From: Bryobacteraceae bacterium
GTDB taxonomy: Bacteria; Acidobacteriota; Terriglobia; Bryobacterales; Bryobacteraceae
Reading direction: 5' to 3'
Length of the DNA: 12,710 nucleotides
NCBI GenBank assembly: GCA_030044325.1
Contig: JASHWA010000495.1
Location: 1-12,710 of the forward strand
Within the stretch, counting starts at the first letter, position 1; each line of letters opens with the position of its first letter. The notes below the pieces were generated by a model. It saw only the letters and a list, made by a program, of their open reading frames with translations. It was not told the DNA's origin and made no database searches. This document shows positions 1 to 6,206 of this stretch, piece by piece. The position numbers and the translations under genes are program-made.

Positions 1-260
1 TCGAACTCGCTGTGCATTTTCTGATTGAGCTCGAGAATCTCGTTCAGCGTGTCCGCGATCTTGCCTTCCACGCCCGTCCGGTCCACCGGCATGCGGATGG
101 AAAAATCTCCGCGCCTGAAAGCCACCAGCGTGTTGAGCAGCACCCGCGCGTCGCCCATTCCGCGAGCATCCGCGACCGCGGCCGGCGCAGCCTTCGCCGT
201 CTTCGAATCCTTGTGAGCCTTGACGGATTTTGCGCCGTTCTTTCGAACTTCAGTCTTCAT
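1..260 (-). CDS. HAMP-domain signalling protein (probably sensor or hybrid histidine kinase), N-terminal fragment
   Basis: Only the first 86 codons are present; the gene continues past the left edge. The ATG at 258-260 is preceded by AGGAG (266-270) at a good distance. The protein opens with a basic, Lys/Ala-rich, probably disordered tail (residues 1-37). It then reads into a HAMP-like unit with LLNTLVAFRRGDFSIRMP and a following T-G-x-x-G-K-I-A-D-T-x-N-E-I segment (about 40-80). That pattern is typical of the first HAMP repeat in large soluble multi-HAMP hybrid histidine kinases. There is no membrane segment or signal peptide in the visible part, which fits a cytoplasmic sensor. HAMP identity is fairly secure; kinase and receiver domains are inferred from the family and lie outside the window. 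Confidence 0.75.
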   Translation of the reverse strand, partial: MKTEVRKNGAKSVKAHKDSKTAKAAPAAVADARGMGDARVLLNTLVAFRRGDFSIRMPVDRTGVEGKIADTLNEILELNQKMHSEF

Positions 261-412
261 GGACACTCCTGCATTTCTCTCGATGGGAGCAGAATTTCGG
301 CGGGTTGCACGCGCTTTCGTTAGACTCGCACGGAGAAAGGACGTTACATCGAATTCCCGGCTTAACGGCTAACGCGCCGGCGGGCCCTCTTGAAGAAGAA
401 GCCGTACAATCT

Positions 413-491
413 GCGGACGAAGGGGACTGCCCCCTCGCGCCGGCGAGCTCGCAACCGTCAACACCGTCGGCGGACTGTCCCCTTCTTCCGC
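413..491. repeat. Imperfect inverted repeat with GGGGAC cores (REP/BIME- or MITE-like)
   Basis: Arm GCGGACGAAGGGGAC (413-427) pairs with GTCCCCTTCTTCCGC (477-491), matching at 14 of 15 positions across a 49-bp spacer. The spacer contains GCGCCGGCG (437-445), which also occurs just outside the element at 374-382. The arms share an AAGGGGAC core with the motifs at 2731-2756 and 8349-8366. It lies in the 260-bp gap between the two minus-strand genes, where I see no coding sequence. A further 6-bp hairpin (489-494 with 507-512) sits between this element and the stop codon at 521. It could act as a transcript 3' structure or be a dispersed non-autonomous element. Confidence 0.6.
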
Positions 492-520
492 CCGTCCGGA
501 AGCGTCCGGGCGTCTAACGC

Positions 521-1726
521 TCACTGCGGGGACCGCTCGCTCGGTTGCGAGATGCGCGCCTGTTTGTCCTTCGAGATTCGCGTCACCACTTCTGTAACCG
601 CGTTCCACAGGTCTTTCGGCCCGCTAATCGTGTATTCGCGCCCCTTGAAGAATTTTACCAGCCTGCTGATGGAATCTTTCCACGGAATCGCCGTCGGGTC
701 GGGACTGTAGTTCATGTAGAACACCGGGTAATCCAGGTCGCCGATCCGCCTTAAATCCTGGTCCGGAACGTTCTGGCCGAGCATCGCCTTGGGGCCCACG
801 AAAATCAGCCCGTCCGGGCTTGCGCCGCCGTTCGCGGCCGCCTCTTTCCGCACCAGGCCGGAAAGAAACTGCGTATCCGGATGCTTCTGCTCGAGCTGAT
901 TCAGATCGATGGTCCCCAGCGTCAGTTTCTTTTTCACCGCGCGTCCCAGCTCCGGAAAATCGATGTGCGACGCATCGTTCTGGCGGTACAAAACGCGCTG
1001 CTCGTCGATGTTGAAGGCCACCAGCGAGAATTTTGAAATCTGCGGGCTGCGCGCCAGGTTGCGCAGAATCGAAATCAGCGCGACGCGGTCCGCCGGGTCC
1101 ATCTGCGGCGCGTCCGGCCGGGCCGGCGCGAAATTCATCAGCACCTTCACGTTCAGCCGCGGACCCTCGAGTCCCCGCATCACCGGCGGCTCTGCCTGGA
1201 AATTTTCATCCTGCTCGGCCGCGGCCTTTCCCGCCCCAATCGCCACCACCACCTGCCTGCTGTCGGCCGCGAGCGCCGCCTCGAAATCCCAGCTGGTCGA
1301 GCACACCCTGCCGCCGAAATCGTGCATCATCCAATCGACGTGGTACGATCCGGCTCCCACGTTGAAGGCGCCCTGCAACGTGACATGCCCGCCTCCATCG
1401 GCGATGGGAGGCACACTGAACTGCTGGTCGAAGTACACCGGATCCGGCTTGCCGCCCTTGGAAGCCACGCGAAACAAAATGGAAAGCGTATTCCCTTGCC
1501 CGGTGAGCTCGCGCAGCGGCAGATCCAGGCCGTAACCCGCGTGGAATTTGAGATCGAATCCCAGCAGCGCCTTTTCCGGCGTCACCGTGCAGGCGATATC
1601 CTTGTGTGCTTCGCCGGATTCGAGCGCGGCCATATCGCCGTTGAGCAGGTTCGGTTGCGTTCCTAAGCTTTCCTGGCCGATCAAGAACTGCGCCGCGGCC
1701 GGAACGAGGATCAGAATGGAGCGCAT
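521..1726 (-). CDS. Hypothetical secreted protein, about 401 aa
   Basis: I do not recognise the family. I chose the ATG at 1724-1726 because it begins a plausible signal peptide (MRSILILVPAAAQFLIG). The reading frame is open up to a TTG at 1804, which would put 26 charged residues in front of it. No clear Shine-Dalgarno sequence precedes either start. The mature protein seems to have two parts. The first, about residues 40-150, is beta-rich and has two cysteines (C46, C142) that could form a disulfide. The second, about 190-385, has alternating hydrophobic strands and helices (VKVLMNFAP, FSLVAFNID, DGLIFVGPK, YPVFYMNYSP), loosely like a von Willebrand A or Rossmann-type fold, but without an obvious MIDAS DxSxS motif. 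An envelope or periplasmic role is inferred from the signal peptide. The gene is divergent from the histidine kinase. Confidence 0.75.
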   Translation of the reverse strand: MRSILILVPAAAQFLIGQESLGTQPNLLNGDMAALESGEAHKDIACTVTPEKALLGFDLKFHAGYGLDLPLRELTGQGNTLSILFRVASKGGKPDPVYFDQQFSVPPIADGGGHVTLQGAFNVGAGSYHVDWMMHDFGGRVCSTSWDFEAALAADSRQVVVAIGAGKAAAEQDENFQAEPPVMRGLEGPRLNVKVLMNFAPARPDAPQMDPADRVALISILRNLARSPQISKFSLVAFNIDEQRVLYRQNDASHIDFPELGRAVKKKLTLGTIDLNQLEQKHPDTQFLSGLVRKEAAANGGASPDGLIFVGPKAMLGQNVPDQDLRRIGDLDYPVFYMNYSPDPTAIPWKDSISRLVKFFKGREYTISGPKDLWNAVTEVVTRISKDKQARISQPSERSPQ

Positions 1727-1807
1727 CGACCGTTCGCGCTTATCGCAGCTTGGATGCCAAATCCGAAGCGTTGCCTCCGGGCTGTACTTGCGTTCCGTGC
1801 GCAAACG

Positions 1808-1819
1808 TCAAGCGCTTGA
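1808..1819. promoter_or_regulatory. 12-bp perfect palindrome in divergent intergenic region
   Basis: TCAAGCGCTTGA is a perfect palindrome located 82 bp upstream of the secreted-protein ATG (1726). It lies in the gap shared with the divergent histidine kinase. It could be an operator half for a dimeric regulator. A single 12-bp palindrome in about 250 bp is uncommon but can occur by chance. Confidence 0.25.
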
Positions 1820-1897
1820 AATTTCATTCATTCGGCGATTTGCTGAGGGCGGCGCACGGCCGGGCGCGGGTGAGTAATTTCTTCGCTCCCGGCAAAC

Positions 1898-1924
1898 AAG
1901 TGCGTGCTTTTCCTACACGCACTT
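1898..1924. promoter_or_regulatory. 9-bp perfect inverted repeat (hairpin or operator) upstream of the histidine kinase
   Basis: AAGTGCGTG (1898-1906) and CACGCACTT (1916-1924) are exact reverse complements separated by 9 nt. The repeat ends 51 nt before the kinase ATG at 1976. In RNA it would make a stable stem with a 9-nt loop. The plus strand continues TTTAGG, too short a T-run for a confident terminator. An operator or a leader hairpin are both possible. Confidence 0.4.
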
Positions 1925-1975
1925 TAGGTCGCCGTAACAAAATTGCCGCCAATCGCATCCAACAGCTTTATTTCC

Positions 1976-2731
1976 ATGACCAAAACCGTTGCTCAGCAGG
2001 ATCTGGATGGATTGCGCCAGGCGCTGGAGATCGAGCAGAACGCTCGCGCGGAGGCGCAGGGCCGGCTGCGCCGCCTGCGTGCGGATTTCCAGGAGTTCAC
2101 CGCGCGCGTCTCGCACGACCTGCGCGAGCCGCTCCGCGCCATCGCCGTCTATTCGCAGTTGATCTCGGCCAAAGATGCCGGCGAGGAAGACGCCAAGCTG
2201 TATCTTGACTACATCCAGGACGCGGTCGAACGCACGCAGATTTTGCTCACGTCCATGATCGAGTACGCCGCGGTCCAAGCCGAGCCCATCCGCCTGGTTC
2301 GCGTGGATATGAACGCGGTCTACGCGGAAGCGCTCCGCCGCATGGCGCCCGCTCCGCACGCGGTCATCACCAGCGACCCGCTCCCCGAAGTGGCCGGCGA
2401 TTTCGACCTGCTCAGTAAAACCTTGCGCCATCTGCTCGACAACGCCATCAAATTCGCCGGCCGTCCCGATCCCCAGGTTCGCGTCTCGGCTCGCCGCGAC
2501 GGCGACGGTTGGATCATTTCGGTGCGCGACAACGGTCCGGGCATCGAACCCGCGCACCACGAAAAAATCTTCGGCCTGTTCCGGCGCCTGCACGGCCGCG
2601 AATTTCCGGGCACGGGTCTGGGACTGGCGTTTGCGAGGGGCGTGGTGGATGCTCTCGGCGGACGAATCTGGGTCGAATCGGCTCCCGGCCAGGGTTCCGT
2701 CTTTTTGTTCACCCTCCCGGCGGCGGATTAG
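1976..2731 (+). CDS. Small cytoplasmic sensor histidine kinase without sensor domain (phytochrome-class HisKA/HATPase)
   Basis: This 251-residue protein is a two-component kinase transmitter. An N-terminal helical, coiled-coil-like segment (about 5-40) leads into the H-box VSHDLREPLRAI with the phosphoacceptor His47. The ATPase domain follows: N-box LLDNAIKF, G1 box DNGPGI, F-box IFGLF, and G2 box GTGLGLAF. The H-box wording (SHDLxEPLR) is that of bacteriophytochrome-related kinases. There is no transmembrane segment, PAS, GAF or HAMP domain, so it must receive its signal through another protein or through the coiled coil. The ATG at 1976 is preferred over an upstream in-frame TTG at 1943; neither has a strong ribosome site. 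The gene converges with the receiver protein at 2827-3264, the obvious candidate partner. Confidence 0.9.
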   Translation: MTKTVAQQDLDGLRQALEIEQNARAEAQGRLRRLRADFQEFTARVSHDLREPLRAIAVYSQLISAKDAGEEDAKLYLDYIQDAVERTQILLTSMIEYAAVQAEPIRLVRVDMNAVYAEALRRMAPAPHAVITSDPLPEVAGDFDLLSKTLRHLLDNAIKFAGRPDPQVRVSARRDGDGWIISVRDNGPGIEPAHHEKIFGLFRRLHGREFPGTGLGLAFARGVVDALGGRIWVESAPGQGSVFLFTLPAAD

Positions 2732-2756
2732 GAAAAGGGGACAGACACCTTTTTCC
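2731..2756. repeat. GGGGACAGACACC-type palindromic repeat at the kinase 3' end
   Basis: GGAAAAGG (2731-2738) and CCTTTTTCC (2748-2756) flank GGACAGACA, giving an imperfect palindrome that starts on the last base of the kinase stop codon. The 15-mer GAAAAGGGGACAGAC (2732-2746) recurs exactly at 8349-8363. Similar GGGGACAGRCACC motifs are, from memory, often scattered through environmental bacterial genomes and associated with REP-associated tyrosine (Y1) transposases. No such transposase is encoded here. It could incidentally act as a 3' hairpin for the convergent genes. Confidence 0.55.
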
Positions 2757-2826
2757 GCACCTCACGGGTCCAACCCTCGCCATTCGGTGCGTCCAGTATA
2801 TTGACGCCGGTGCGAACGGCCCGCCG

Positions 2827-3264
2827 TCATTTGGGCGGCAGCGTCACCACCCCGCTCCAGAATTCGTAGGAAACCTTCATCGATTTCAAAAACCGGTCCA
2901 GCGTTGTGGGCTTACAGATATAACAATTTGCCCGTAATTCGTAGGCTTTTTTCACATCCCGGCTGTTTTGCGAGCCGCTCATGATCACCACCGGCGTCGT
3001 TCCCAGCGAGGGATGCGAGCGGATGTGCGTCAGCACCTCGAACCCCGAGAGCGGCGCGAGATTCAGATCCAGAAGAATCAGATCCGGGGCGCTTTCGCGC
3101 TCCAGATAATCGAGCGCCGTCTGGCTGTCGTCAAACGTGGCGATGCCGTCGTTCAAACCGGCCTGTTTCAAAGCCTCGACGATGAGGTAAGAGTCGGCCG
3201 GATTGGATTCGACCACCAGGACGCGGAAGCCCGACACAAATTTTCCCTCAGCGACACTCAGCAT
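2827..3264 (-). CDS. Single-domain response regulator (CheY/Rcp1-like receiver)
   Basis: A stand-alone receiver domain with no output domain, 145 residues from the ATG at 3264. Numbered from that ATG, the phosphoacceptor is Asp66 (LILLDLNL), the switch Ser is Ser96 (VIMSGS), and the conserved Lys is Lys118 (CKP). The acidic pocket reads VVESNPAD, so one of the usual two acidic residues (ED) is Ser20, which may weaken Mg2+ binding. An alternative GTG start at 3235-3237 is preceded by GAGGGA with 6-nt spacing. It would give the tidier N-terminus (M)SGFRVLVVE, and I consider it at least as likely. The VxxNPADxYLI wording is typical of Rcp1-like regulators paired with phytochrome-class kinases. 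The gene lies 23 bp after the nitrilase stop and may be cotranscribed with it, while the nearest kinase is convergent. Confidence 0.88.
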   Translation of the reverse strand: MLSVAEGKFVSGFRVLVVESNPADSYLIVEALKQAGLNDGIATFDDSQTALDYLERESAPDLILLDLNLAPLSGFEVLTHIRSHPSLGTTPVVIMSGSQNSRDVKKAYELRANCYICKPTTLDRFLKSMKVSYEFWSGVVTLPPK

Positions 3265-3287
3265 AACAGAATGACATTGAAATGCCG

Positions 3288-4238
3288 TTACAGAAGTTCG
3301 GTTTGTTCCCTTTTATGTTCCATGGTCCGGTTTTCGCACTCGTTCACCACCAGGCGAAAGACGTCCGGGCGCGCATAATGTCCCACCACGTCCAGGTCGT
3401 ATTTGCCTTCAATGATCTGTTCGGGATGAATTTCCGCGCTGAGGATTTCCTCGGTATCGTAAACAGGACCTGCGATCGCCACGCCTTGCGGATTTGCGAT
3501 CACGCTTCCGCCGCGTATCAGCACCGTTTCCGGCTGATCGCCCTGAATGGCGGGATAATCCGCCGGGCAATCCCCGCGCCTTAGAAATTGGACCGCCGAA
3601 AGCACAAAACAGCGCCCCTCAAACGCAATGTGCTGCATCGACCGCGCCCACGTTTCACGATCGTCCACCGTCGGCGCGCAGTACAATTCGATGCCTTTGG
3701 CGTACATCGCGGTTCGCAGCAGCGGCATGTAGTTTTCCCAGCAGATCACGGCGCCGATCTTTCCGATTGCGGTGTGAAAGACGGGCAAGGTCGAGCCGTC
3801 CCCCATCCCCCATACCACGCGCTCCATGGCCGTCGGCATCAGCTTGCGATGCTTGCCCATCAGATTCCCCTGCGGATCGAAAAACAGCGCGGTGCAATAC
3901 AGCGTGCCGCCGGCGCGCTCGATCACGCCGATCACCAGGAAGATCGAGTTGTCGTGCGCGATCGAGCCGAGATCTTCGGTCGCCCATCCGGGCACCTCCA
4001 CCGCGCTCGAAAAATACCGCCGGAACATCACTCGCCCCTCCGGAGTGCGCCCGCCCACCCGCGCGCCAAAATCCAGCCCCTTGGGGTACCCGGAAACGAA
4101 CGCTTCGGGAAAAACCACCAGCCGGTTCCCGCCCGACGCCGCGCGCGAAGCGAGCGCGCGAACTTTTTCAATCGTCGCGTCGCGATCGAACATGACCGGC
4201 GCAGCCTGCACCACCGCGGCTTTGAACATGTGTTGCAT
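3288..4238 (-). CDS. Nitrilase (carbon-nitrogen hydrolase superfamily)
   Basis: Predicted cytoplasmic nitrilase converting nitriles to carboxylic acids plus ammonia. Numbered from the ATG at 4236-4238 (316 aa), the catalytic triad is visible: Glu45 (VVFPEAFVSGYP), Lys132 (KHRKLMPT) and Cys166 (AVICWENYMPL). The C-terminal GHYARPDVFRL segment and the CWEN context match true nitrilases rather than amidases or N-carbamoylases. A second ATG at 4227-4229 is equally possible (313 aa); neither has a clear Shine-Dalgarno sequence. Longer in-frame starts would overlap the YqgE gene and add an Arg-rich tail unlike the family, so I rejected them. The gene lies about 41 bp after yqgE and probably ends the holB-hfq-yqgE operon, with the receiver gene following. 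The substrate cannot be told from sequence alone. Confidence 0.9.
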   Translation of the reverse strand: MQHMFKAAVVQAAPVMFDRDATIEKVRALASRAASGGNRLVVFPEAFVSGYPKGLDFGARVGGRTPEGRVMFRRYFSSAVEVPGWATEDLGSIAHDNSIFLVIGVIERAGGTLYCTALFFDPQGNLMGKHRKLMPTAMERVVWGMGDGSTLPVFHTAIGKIGAVICWENYMPLLRTAMYAKGIELYCAPTVDDRETWARSMQHIAFEGRCFVLSAVQFLRRGDCPADYPAIQGDQPETVLIRGGSVIANPQGVAIAGPVYDTEEILSAEIHPEQIIEGKYDLDVVGHYARPDVFRLVVNECENRTMEHKREQTELL

Positions 4239-4279
4239 TATCGCGCGAATCGAGGCCGTGCATGCACTGAATCGGCGAA

Positions 4280-4744
4280 TCAGGGCTTGAGCCGGTCCCA
4301 CAACGTCGCCGGCTGCGCATCGAACACCACGCGCGCGTCGGGCGCGCGCACTTTCCATAATCCGCGCGCGATTTCATCCTGCAACTGCTGCGCCGACCAG
4401 CCCGTGTATCCCACATACACACGCCCCGCCTTCTCCACCATCCGCGGATACATGTACACATCGCCGAAAATCCGCTCCGCGCCTTCCGGTTTCAACCGCG
4501 CGCGAACCAGCGTGCGGACGCCCAGCTCGACCGGCCCGCCTTCGAAAGCTTTTCCGTTCGGGCGGTTCAGCATCAGTCCGATCGCGCCTTCGCTCGAATA
4601 CTGAATCAGCAGGATGACCGATCGTGCCAGGTCCGGATCGTGAGATTTCGAGGTTGCAACCAGGATTTGGCCGGCCGACGGCTCTTTCGCCCCCGCCCGC
4701 GGCAGCTCCTGCATCAGCATGAGCATCGCCGCGCACTCGAGCAT
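4280..4744 (-). CDS. YqgE/AlgH family protein (UPF0301, DUF179)
   Basis: A 154-residue protein of the YqgE/AlgH family. Visible family signatures are GQILVATS..DPDLARSVILL (25-46), GLMLNRP (56-62), GGPV (69-72), VYVGYTGWSAQQLQDEI (109-125) and VFDAQPATLWDRL (140-152). Biochemical function is not established; some proteobacterial members were linked to alginate regulation. It is shorter than the usual roughly 185 residues, because the stretch between the LNRP motif and GGPV is compact. The ATG at 4742-4744 directly abuts the TAG stop of the hfq-like gene (TAGATG), suggesting translational coupling. Internal Met7, Met9 or Met11 could be alternative starts, as residues 1-20 are not conserved in the family. 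Confidence 0.85.
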   Translation of the reverse strand: MLECAAMLMLMQELPRAGAKEPSAGQILVATSKSHDPDLARSVILLIQYSSEGAIGLMLNRPNGKAFEGGPVELGVRTLVRARLKPEGAERIFGDVYMYPRMVEKAGRVYVGYTGWSAQQLQDEIARGLWKVRAPDARVVFDAQPATLWDRLKP

Positions 4745-5041
4745 CTACGCCTTATACATGTACTTGATATTCGACTTGAAAACCAGCAGATTGGGCTCGC
4801 CGTCGCGATTCACCTTGAGGCACGTCTTGTCGTACCACTCGATGATGCCCTTCAATGTCTCGCCGTCCTTGAGCACGATGGTCATCGGCGTTTTCGACTG
4901 CATCTGCTTGAGGTAGTAAAAATTCTCAGCGTTAGTCTGGTCGGGGGGCGCCGACTTCTTCTGCCCGTCCTTGCGGTTCTGGCCTCGATCTTTGATCTCG
5001 TTGAGAGATGGCCGGATCAGCTTGCGGTTACCGGTCTCCAC
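4745..5041 (-). CDS. hfq: Hfq-like Sm RNA-binding protein with N-terminal extension
   Basis: A 98-residue protein. Residues 1-37 form a basic, polar, probably disordered extension (NRKLIRPSLNEIKDRG..). Residues 38-97 form an Hfq-type Sm domain: an N-terminal helix (NAENFYYLKQMQ), then strands covering the Sm1 motif (MTIVLKDGETLKGIIEWYDK) and Sm2 motif (LLVFKSNIKYMYK). Canonical Hfq has Y-K-H in Sm2; here it is F-K-S (Phe88, Lys89, Ser90), so the key His is missing. It is expected to form a ring and bind RNA as a post-transcriptional regulator, but proximal-face specificity may differ. I chose the GTG at 5039-5041 because AAGGAG sits 5 nt upstream; the frame stays open to a GTG at 5131 without a ribosome site. 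The gene is in the minus-strand cluster after holB. Confidence 0.82.
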   Translation of the reverse strand: METGNRKLIRPSLNEIKDRGQNRKDGQKKSAPPDQTNAENFYYLKQMQSKTPMTIVLKDGETLKGIIEWYDKTCLKVNRDGEPNLLVFKSNIKYMYKA

Positions 5042-5046
5042 TTCGG

Positions 5047-5052
5047 CTCCTT
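5047..5052 (-). promoter_or_regulatory. Shine-Dalgarno site deciding the hfq start
   Basis: On the minus strand the sequence reads AAGGAG, then CCGAA, then GTG, giving 5-nt spacing. This is the only good ribosome site in the frame. It places the start at 5041 rather than at the longer in-frame GTG at 5131. Confidence 0.7.
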
Positions 5053-5137
5053 GGTGCGCATCGACGCGCGCGGCGATTGGGGGATGGAATTGCCTATCTG
5101 GATTCAGTGATAACACAGCGCGGGAGTCCACGGCAAT

Positions 5138-6169
5138 TCAACCTCTTGCGAACACCGCGAAGGCGTCCAGAGCCAGCGTCTTCTGAATGTTGCGGCGTAC
5201 CAGCCCGCTCAGCTCATCCACGCGCTCCACCGCCGCGCGAATCCAGGCGAAACTCACGCGCCGCGCCAGCCCTTCGATCTCCCGCCGGAGGTCAAAATTA
5301 CGAAACGAAGCCACGCCATGAGCCGCGCGCAAAACGTCTTCCAGCAGCAAATACAGGACTTCGAGATACAAATCGAGTTTTTCCGTCCTCCGCGCCGCGA
5401 TCGCGTCGGAATGCTTCAACCAATTGCCAAAGGGCTCGGTTCCCGCGGCCACATTCAACAGCGCCAGCATCGCCGCCCGGCGGCGATCATACGCTTCCAG
5501 GTCGATCGACACCGCAAGCCCCGGCGAACCTTCGGCCAGTTTCGCCCGGCGATCGTCGCTTGAGCCGCGCGCGTGCAGGAATTGGCGCATCTCTTCGTCG
5601 GAAAGCCGCGACAGCCGGAACCCCACCGCGCGTGAGCGGATGGTCGGCAGCAGATCGTAAGGATTCCGCGCCGTCATGATCAGCACCAGGTGCTCCGGCG
5701 GCTCTTCGAGCGTTTTAAGCAGCGAATTGGCCGCCTGCTCATTGGCTCGATCCATCTGATCGATCAGGAAAACGCGAAACTTCCCTTTGAGCGGCTTGAG
5801 CGGCGCGCGCTCTTTGAGCAATCGCATCTGCTGGATCGAGATCTGGCGCAGCGGACCGTCCGGCGCGAAGGTCACAAAATCGGGATGCGAGGAAAACAGC
5901 AGCGGATCCTCATTGCGCTTGTCCGCGGTCCATTTTTCACGATCGGCGATAATGGCCGCGTTCGATTCCAGGCTCAGGTCGTCCTGCTCGATCTTGTGCG
6001 CGTCGCCGACCAGGCGGGCGGCGAATCTGCGCGCTAACGTCGCCTTTCCGACGCCTTCCGGCCCGGAAAGCAGGATGGTCTGAGAGACCCTCCCGCGCCC
6101 GATCATGTCCTCGAGCGCAGCAGCTATGTCCTTGTTTCCAAAAAAGTTGTGCAAACCAGACGATATCAT
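5138..6169 (-). CDS. holB: DNA polymerase III clamp-loader subunit delta' (HolB-like AAA+)
   Basis: A 343-residue AAA+ protein of the clamp-loader type. The P-loop GPEGVGKAT (36-44) is intact. Walker B is VFLIDQMD (133-140), followed by ANEQAANSLLKTLEEPPEH, a hallmark of delta'/gamma subunits. Sensor 1 lies near MTARNP (165-170), and the SRC motif appears as RSRA (178-181). The C-terminal helical collar region (about 225-340) has the length expected for delta'. The protein has no cysteine at all, so it lacks the four-Cys zinc module usual between Walker A and B, and the Cys of SRC is Ala. DnaX is less likely, because there is no long C-terminal extension. The ATG at 6167-6169 has no strong Shine-Dalgarno sequence. 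It appears to be the first gene of the minus-strand cluster and is divergent from hsp20. Confidence 0.85.
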   Translation of the reverse strand: MISSGLHNFFGNKDIAAALEDMIGRGRVSQTILLSGPEGVGKATLARRFAARLVGDAHKIEQDDLSLESNAAIIADREKWTADKRNEDPLLFSSHPDFVTFAPDGPLRQISIQQMRLLKERAPLKPLKGKFRVFLIDQMDRANEQAANSLLKTLEEPPEHLVLIMTARNPYDLLPTIRSRAVGFRLSRLSDEEMRQFLHARGSSDDRRAKLAEGSPGLAVSIDLEAYDRRRAAMLALLNVAAGTEPFGNWLKHSDAIAARRTEKLDLYLEVLYLLLEDVLRAAHGVASFRNFDLRREIEGLARRVSFAWIRAAVERVDELSGLVRRNIQKTLALDAFAVFARG

Positions 6170-6206
6170 GCGGCGAGTCGCCGGCGCAACCGTTAAATTT
6201 GTTTCG

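Noticed and set aside
2757..2826. Rho-independent terminator between the convergent kinase and receiver genes
   Set aside because: Only a 5-bp GCACC/GGTGC pairing with a long loop is seen, with no T-run after it.
4239..4358. Longer nitrilase N-terminus overlapping yqgE
   Set aside because: The extension is Arg/Ala-rich and unlike the family, which begins just before the first strand KAAVVQAAP.
3588..4604. Long plus-strand open frame (338 codons) opposite nitrilase and yqgE
   Set aside because: It is a shadow of two well-supported minus-strand genes in high-GC DNA; its translation is Arg/His/Pro-rich with no domain.
5042..5131. Longer hfq start at GTG 5131 adding 30 residues
   Set aside because: The extra residues look like translated intergenic sequence, there is no ribosome site at 5131, and a strong AAGGAG fits the GTG at 5041.
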